From NCBI GenBank assembly GCA_946405675.1, contig CAMJIC010000020.1, forward strand, positions 1 through 18,189: DNA of 18,189 nucleotides. The letters are read 5' to 3'. The stretch's first letter is position 1. Each line of letters opens with the position of its first letter. The position numbers and the translations under genes were made by a program. The notes below the pieces were generated by a model that was given only the letters and a program-made list of their open reading frames with translations, did no database searches and had not been told where the DNA came from. The DNA comes from an uncultured Clostridia bacterium. Its GTDB lineage: Bacteria > Bacillota > Clostridia > Lachnospirales > Lachnospiraceae. Of this stretch, positions 14,745 through 18,189 are shown piece by piece.

Positions 14745-15862
14745 TGCGCCGCAGTGATGATGCTCATCAGGTAGACTTCTTCGGCGTTGCAGCCCCGGGA
14801 GAGGTCGTTGATGGGTGCGTTGAGTCCCTGAAGGATCGGTCCGATGGCCATAAATCCGCCAAGGCGCTGCGCAATCTTATAGCCGATATTACCGGACTGA
14901 ATTTCCGGGAAAATGAATGTGTTGGCATGTCCTGCCACCGGGCTGCCCGGGAACTTCTGCTCTCCTACCTCAGGAACGAAGGCAGCGTCAAACTGCATCT
15001 CTCCGTCACAGGCAAGCTCCGGATCCGTCTCCTTGACGATGGCGGCAGCTTCGCGCATCATATCCGGGCCGGAGCCTTTGGCGGAGCCGTTCGTAGAATA
15101 AGACAGCATGGCGACCACAGGATCGATGCCAAAGAGCCTTGCAGTGCGTGCGGTCTCGATGGCGACCTCCGCCACCTGCTGAGCCGCGCTCAGAACCACA
15201 TTGCCCTGATCGTCCAGCTTGTCTTCATAGGAAACATTGATCGCGCAGTCGCCCATGGCGAGTTTCTCATCGCCCCGGACAAGGATCATGCAGGATGAGA
15301 CCAGGTTTGCCCCTTCCCGTGTCTTGACCAGCTGAAGCGCAGGGCGCACAGTGTCTGCGGTGGAATAGGTCGCGCCGCCCAGAAGGGCATCATAAAGGCC
15401 TTCCTTGACCAGCATGGTGCCGAAATAGTTGGGCTTCAGGAGCATCTCACGGGCCTGCTCTTCTGTTGCCTTCCCCTTGCGAAGCTCCACGAAGTCATCC
15501 ACCAGCTTATCCATGTCGGGATAAGCTGCAGGATCGATGATCTCCAGCCCTTCGATGTCAAACCCGCCTTCCTTTGCCGCCGCATTGACCTCATCCACAT
15601 TGCCGATGAGTACAGGCGTCAGGAAGCCTTCCTTCTTCAGGCGCGCGCAGGCCTCAAGGATGCGCTCGTCAGTGCCTTCCGTGAAGACGATCTTGCGGGG
15701 ATTGTCCTTCAGGCGCGCAACCATACTGTCCACCATGGATAGTCCTGCGTCCTCCATTTCCGTCTCCCCTGCAAAGGTAAGAAACGCAAAGCTCAGGATC
15801 ATTGCCAGCACCACAAACAAGCCAAACGTTCTTTTCATCATTTCCTCCGTCATTCTTTTCAT
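14732..15862 (-). CDS. pta: Phosphate acetyltransferase with an N-terminal signal peptide
   Basis: A 376-residue protein. Phosphotransacetylase converts acetyl-CoA and phosphate to acetyl phosphate and CoA, feeding acetate kinase for ATP; it is normally cytosolic and about 330 residues. The enzyme part runs from about residue 50 (RKIVFTEGTDERILEAC) to the end, with VRPALQLV, SSCMILVRG, GDCAINV, SYSTNGSAKG and NDLSRGC (S355, R356). E362 stands where the Methanosarcina enzyme has catalytic Asp316 and Bacillus has Asp (NAEDVY; here NAEEVY). Residues 9-31 (MKRTFGLFVVLAMILSFAFL, then TFA before GET) look like a Sec signal peptide. Two starts are possible: ATG 15862 behind AAAGGA, or ATG 15838 behind GGAGG 5 nt upstream; both keep the leader. 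An internal ATG at 15730, after AGGA, could yield a leaderless form. Its promoter is at 16015-16043 and no acetate kinase gene is adjacent. Confidence 0.93.
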   Translation of the reverse strand: MKRMTEEMMKRTFGLFVVLAMILSFAFLTFAGETEMEDAGLSMVDSMVARLKDNPRKIVFTEGTDERILEACARLKKEGFLTPVLIGNVDEVNAAAKEGGFDIEGLEIIDPAAYPDMDKLVDDFVELRKGKATEEQAREMLLKPNYFGTMLVKEGLYDALLGGATYSTADTVRPALQLVKTREGANLVSSCMILVRGDEKLAMGDCAINVSYEDKLDDQGNVVLSAAQQVAEVAIETARTARLFGIDPVVAMLSYSTNGSAKGSGPDMMREAAAIVKETDPELACDGEMQFDAAFVPEVGEQKFPGSPVAGHANTFIFPEIQSGNIGYKIAQRLGGFMAIGPILQGLNAPINDLSRGCNAEEVYLMSIITAAQSVS

Positions 15863-16014
15863 TGTCAGTTCCTTTCTTGTCAGTTCCTCATTTTCCTCCC
15901 CTATTCAGCCTGCTCCAGCCGGTATCCGCTCTCGGTATGATCTCCGGGAAAACTCGTCTCCTCGAAGTTGAAAGTTCGCAGAAGCACCATCCGCAGAGGA
16001 AATCCCTCAAGGAA

Positions 16015-16043
16015 ATTATACAGGAAAGTTCTTATGTGAACAA
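16015..16043 (-). promoter_or_regulatory. Promoter of pta
   Basis: On the minus strand TTGTTC (16043-16038), a 17-bp spacer and a perfect TATAAT (16020-16015). The leader is about 145 nt. Just before pta it holds a three-codon ORF (ATG AGG AAC TGA, 15891-15880) behind GGGGAGG, and a direct repeat AGGAACTGACAA, an odd stacking of ribosome binding sites in front of one gene. Confidence 0.65.
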
Positions 16044-16061
16044 TCAAAAATGCGTTTTACG

Positions 16062-16070
16062 TGCTATAAT
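16062..16070 (+). promoter_or_regulatory. Extended -10 promoter for the small plus-strand ORF
   Basis: TGCTATAAT is an extended -10 element (TGn plus a perfect TATAAT), which does not need a good -35 box; none is seen. It points away from the pta promoter about 20 bp to its left and lies 46 bp before the small ORF's start codon. Confidence 0.5.
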
Positions 16071-16115
16071 AAAGCATCATGGGTATCTTATAACAAATTT
16101 TTATTCAGGAGTACG

Positions 16116-16286
16116 ATGATGCTAAGACGACAATTCACGATGTTTATAAGTATGCTGCTTATTGTGTTCACATTGGGCACGATGGTTTTTATCATTCAGA
16201 AAATGGCGTTCCAGACTGACAACCCTGTTTTGTTGAAAAGCTGCCCGCATCGCAGTTATTCTCGCGATGCGGGCAGCCTCTCATGA
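16116..16286 (+). CDS. Small single-helix membrane protein, unknown function
   Basis: A 56-residue ORF starting at ATG 16116, 4-5 nt behind AGGAG, with an extended -10 promoter upstream. Residues 1-6 (MMLRRQ) are basic and residues about 8-29 (TMFISMLLIVFTLGTMVFII) are one membrane helix, predicted N-in. The rest (QKMAFQTDNPVLLKSCPHRS...) is short and polar. I recognise no family. The last 16 codons run through the terminator hairpin of the facing hydrolase gene, and the two stop regions overlap by 6 bp. The tail may therefore be an accidental read-through, and the original gene may have been cut short when the terminator arrived. Promoter, ribosome binding site and helix together make a real small gene plausible. 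Confidence 0.5.
   Translation: MMLRRQFTMFISMLLIVFTLGTMVFIIQKMAFQTDNPVLLKSCPHRSYSRDAGSLS
16240..16277 (-). terminator. Intrinsic terminator of the nitroreductase/hydrolase unit
   Basis: A perfect 14-bp stem (GCTGCCCGCATCGC with GCGATGCGGGCAGC), 10-nt loop, followed on the minus strand by TTTTC. It begins 4 nt after the hydrolase stop codon. On the plus strand it is not followed by a T run. Confidence 0.85.
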
Positions 16287-17528
16287 TCCGTCCAAAGGTT
16301 TCCGGTTTTCTCCCATTCCCTTTTTCAGTTCTTCCGATAAGGTATTTCTGCTGTTTTTCACCAAGACAGACAGCACTTCAAAAAACTCATCCCGCCGTTC
16401 CTTGTCCATCCCCCTTGCTGTCTTCATCAGCTCAGCAAGATTCCGGGCCTTGTTCTCACGCAGTTTTGCGAACGTATCCACCCCGGGCGTTTCCAGCACA
16501 TCGAAAAGAAAATCCACAAACTGCCTGCGCTTGTCTATCTCAACATCTTCAATCCAGTCCGTCAGGATCCGGTTCAGCAAGACACTTGATCCCCTCAATC
16601 CCTCGGCGCGCACAAAATGGTTTCCCAGAATCTGCCAGGTCTGCGCATCATGCTGCAGAACGCCCCTGGCACTGCTTGTGATCACCTCATGTCCATACTG
16701 CCCGTACATGAGCAATCCAAACAAAGATTCATCCGGTACAATGCTTCGGATCTTTGGCTGGATGGAGGACATCTGATCAGACTGCGCCACCTCCCGAATA
16801 AAGCCAGGCCCGTCATTCGTATACACCTCCAGGATCCGGTCTCTGACAGACTCGTCACAGAATGCCGCTGCATAGACCGCGAAATTGCCTCCTTTTGAAT
16901 GCCCGCCCACACGGAGATCCCTGCCGCTTACTTCGCCCGCCTGATTCAGATATTCCACCGCATGCTTCTGGCCGCTCGACTGCCTGAGCCAGGCCAGGTT
17001 AAAATCTTCCCTCCATCCGACAATGGAGCCATCCGTCCCCCGGTATGCCACATAGCTTGTCCCGTCCTCCAGGTCAAACGTGACAGCCGACATCTGCTCC
17101 GTCGCGTCAGCATTGATAACGTTCACGTAATGATGCAGCCTGATCCCGGCATACCGCCTTAATCCGGATGCCTTTTCCATCAGGAACGGCACCATTTTTA
17201 CGTAAGATGTACGCGCCATGATCTCTTCCCTGGTATGGATCGAAAAGTATCTCCGGCACGCATCATCCAGCGTAATCTCTTCTCCCTCGTAAGCAACGCC
17301 TTCCAGATCTGCATAGGAAAACAATGACAGGAGGAGATTGTCAACCTCATTGAATGGATCCACCGAAAAAGGAATATCCCCTCTCCAGTCCATATATGCG
17401 GAGACATTTCCACTCTGTACGGCTTCACTTTGCTGTGTCCGGTTCTGGAGCCGGCCTGCGCCGGGAGGCACAGGCATGCGCCCCCCTGGCGCCAGGGGCC
17501 AGCGATGCGGTTCAGAAATATTAGCCAT
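16281..17528 (-). CDS. DUF2974 (Mbeg1-like) alpha/beta hydrolase
   Basis: A 415-residue predicted cytosolic hydrolase. After a Pro/Gly-rich N-terminal extension of about 44 residues comes the family's usual opening, YMDWRGDIPFSVDPFNEVDN (45-64). YVAYRGTDGSIVGWREDF (159-176) precedes the nucleophile elbow GHSKGGN with S211. An acidic candidate follows in YTNDGPGF (D239), and a His candidate in GNHFV near residue 307. These make a lipase-like Ser-Asp-His triad likely; the substrate is not known for this family. The ATG at 17528 follows AAAGGGA; the extension is not typical of the family, and an internal start near M46 has no better ribosome binding site. It begins 49 bp after the nitroreductase stop and is probably cotranscribed with it, ending at a strong terminator. 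Confidence 0.85.
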   Translation of the reverse strand: MANISEPHRWPLAPGGRMPVPPGAGRLQNRTQQSEAVQSGNVSAYMDWRGDIPFSVDPFNEVDNLLLSLFSYADLEGVAYEGEEITLDDACRRYFSIHTREEIMARTSYVKMVPFLMEKASGLRRYAGIRLHHYVNVINADATEQMSAVTFDLEDGTSYVAYRGTDGSIVGWREDFNLAWLRQSSGQKHAVEYLNQAGEVSGRDLRVGGHSKGGNFAVYAAAFCDESVRDRILEVYTNDGPGFIREVAQSDQMSSIQPKIRSIVPDESLFGLLMYGQYGHEVITSSARGVLQHDAQTWQILGNHFVRAEGLRGSSVLLNRILTDWIEDVEIDKRRQFVDFLFDVLETPGVDTFAKLRENKARNLAELMKTARGMDKERRDEFFEVLSVLVKNSRNTLSEELKKGMGENRKPLDGS

Positions 17529-17577
17529 GCTTAGTCATCCCTTTCTTACCAAAAAGGATCTTCAAGGCATATGACGT

Positions 17578-18090
17578 TCACATATGCATTACCGTCTCAC
17601 TCAGATCCTTCCTGCTCTCATGATTCGGAAGAGGGCCTGCCCCTTCTGCGGCGTATCCAAGATCCATCACCATAAGCACTTCCTCATTGTCCGGCAGTCC
17701 CAGAACCTGCGCCAGTTTCTCCGGATCCAGGAAGTTGATCCAGCAGCTGTCCACGCCCTCATCCGCCGCAGCAAGAATCATGTGCGTTGCTACGATCGTT
17801 GCGTCCTCCACTCCGGAATCCCGCTTACCGCCTGGATATGTAAAGACATTGTTCTTGTCAAAAGCCACAACAACAACGGTTGGCGCTCCGTACCTGCAAG
17901 GCGTCACCGCATCGATCTTCGCAAGCGAATCCGCGCTCTGAAGGACATATACATGCTGTTCCTGCAGGTTCTTCGCCGTGGGAGCCAGGCGGCCCGCCTC
18001 AAGGATCGAAGACAGTTTCTCCGCCTCTACCTGCCTGCCACTGTACTTCTTACACGAATAACGTCTTTTGATCACTTCTTTGAATTCCAT
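17578..18090 (-). CDS. Nitroreductase-family FMN oxidoreductase
   Basis: A 170-residue protein of the nitroreductase family, which uses FMN and NAD(P)H to reduce nitro groups, quinones or flavins. Visible features are the N-terminal FMN-phosphate motif RRYSCKKY (R9, R10, S12; usually RRSIRKY), the APTAKNLQ segment (36-43; usually APSAxNxQP) and the C-terminal-half motif EGVDSCWINF. The Pro after Gln in the second motif is missing (QEQH here). Length fits the short, compact subgroup. ATG at 18090 follows GGAGG by 7 nt. It lies first in a two-gene unit with the DUF2974 hydrolase. A perfect palindrome stands about 44 bp upstream. The natural substrate cannot be read from the sequence. Confidence 0.9.
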   Translation of the reverse strand: MEFKEVIKRRYSCKKYSGRQVEAEKLSSILEAGRLAPTAKNLQEQHVYVLQSADSLAKIDAVTPCRYGAPTVVVVAFDKNNVFTYPGGKRDSGVEDATIVATHMILAAADEGVDSCWINFLDPEKLAQVLGLPDNEEVLMVMDLGYAAEGAGPLPNHESRKDLSETVMHM

Positions 18091-18133
18091 GCCTTTACCT
18101 CCATTTTCATTTTTCCCAACTCTTATTCATATT

Positions 18134-18165
18134 GTAACTGTTCAGAACCCGTTCTGAACAGTTAC
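18134..18165. repeat. Perfect 15-bp-arm palindrome upstream of the nitroreductase
   Basis: GTAACTGTTCAGAAC and its exact inverse GTTCTGAACAGTTAC are separated by only CC. It is followed by GCATCGGTCGATGC, a second small palindrome. Related pieces occur at 7281-7313 and 14637-14648, favouring a dispersed repeat over a gene-specific operator, though it lies where a nitroreductase promoter would be. Confidence 0.7.
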
Positions 18166-18189
18166 GCATCGGTCGATGCTTCGCATCCT

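Overview
The window looks like a chromosomal stretch from a Gram-positive anaerobe of the Clostridia, most likely a Lachnospiraceae relative. Supporting signs are strong GGAGG-type ribosome binding sites, TTGNNN-17/18-TATAAT promoters, GC near one half, and gene families typical of that group (FTR1 with a Tp34/P19-type iron protein, DUF4418, a CmpB-type putative permease, DUF2974 hydrolase, heterodimeric ABC exporter). Almost all genes lie on the minus strand. The species call is inference; no rRNA, tRNA, phage, IS or CRISPR locus is visible.

Layout. 1-2824 (minus) is an iron-uptake operon: FTR1 permease, Tp34/P19-like exported iron protein, and the start of a membrane protein cut by the window edge. 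A 419-bp divergent control region (2825-3243) carries two matching operator-like sites and faces a plus-strand DUF4418 gene, whose 3' end overlaps tail-to-tail with a Pr6Pr/AIG1-like membrane protein gene. 4312-4745 has no gene but holds a strong hairpin and a 281-bp structured element with 61-bp inverted arms. 4746-8559 carries gpmI, a CmpB-type membrane protein and a membrane diguanylate cyclase, separated by fragments of dispersed repeats. 8766-10652 is a CASTOR/POLLUX-type NAD-binding ion-channel protein. 10768-14309 is a two-gene heterodimeric ABC exporter with a possible leader peptide. 14649-15862 is pta with a tandem repeat running through its stop codon. 16116-18090 carries a small membrane ORF, a DUF2974 alpha/beta hydrolase and a nitroreductase, and the window ends in a perfect palindrome.

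Most striking point. Two enzymes of central metabolism that are normally cytosolic and leaderless, cofactor-independent phosphoglycerate mutase (gpmI) and phosphotransacetylase (pta), each begin with what looks like a classical Sec signal peptide. Both catalytic domains are full length and their motifs are essentially intact. In gpmI the leader sits directly behind a strong ribosome binding site and no downstream start exists before the catalytic domain. This suggests deliberate export or membrane tethering of carbon-metabolism enzymes in this organism.

How the parts relate. FTR1, the Tp34/P19-like protein and probably the truncated third gene form one ferrous/ferric iron import system at the membrane, and the DUF4418 gene may belong to the same regulon because matching operator-like sites stand before both promoters. 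The remaining genes are mostly single-gene units or pairs (exporter pair, hydrolase-nitroreductase pair), spaced by hairpins and dispersed repeats.
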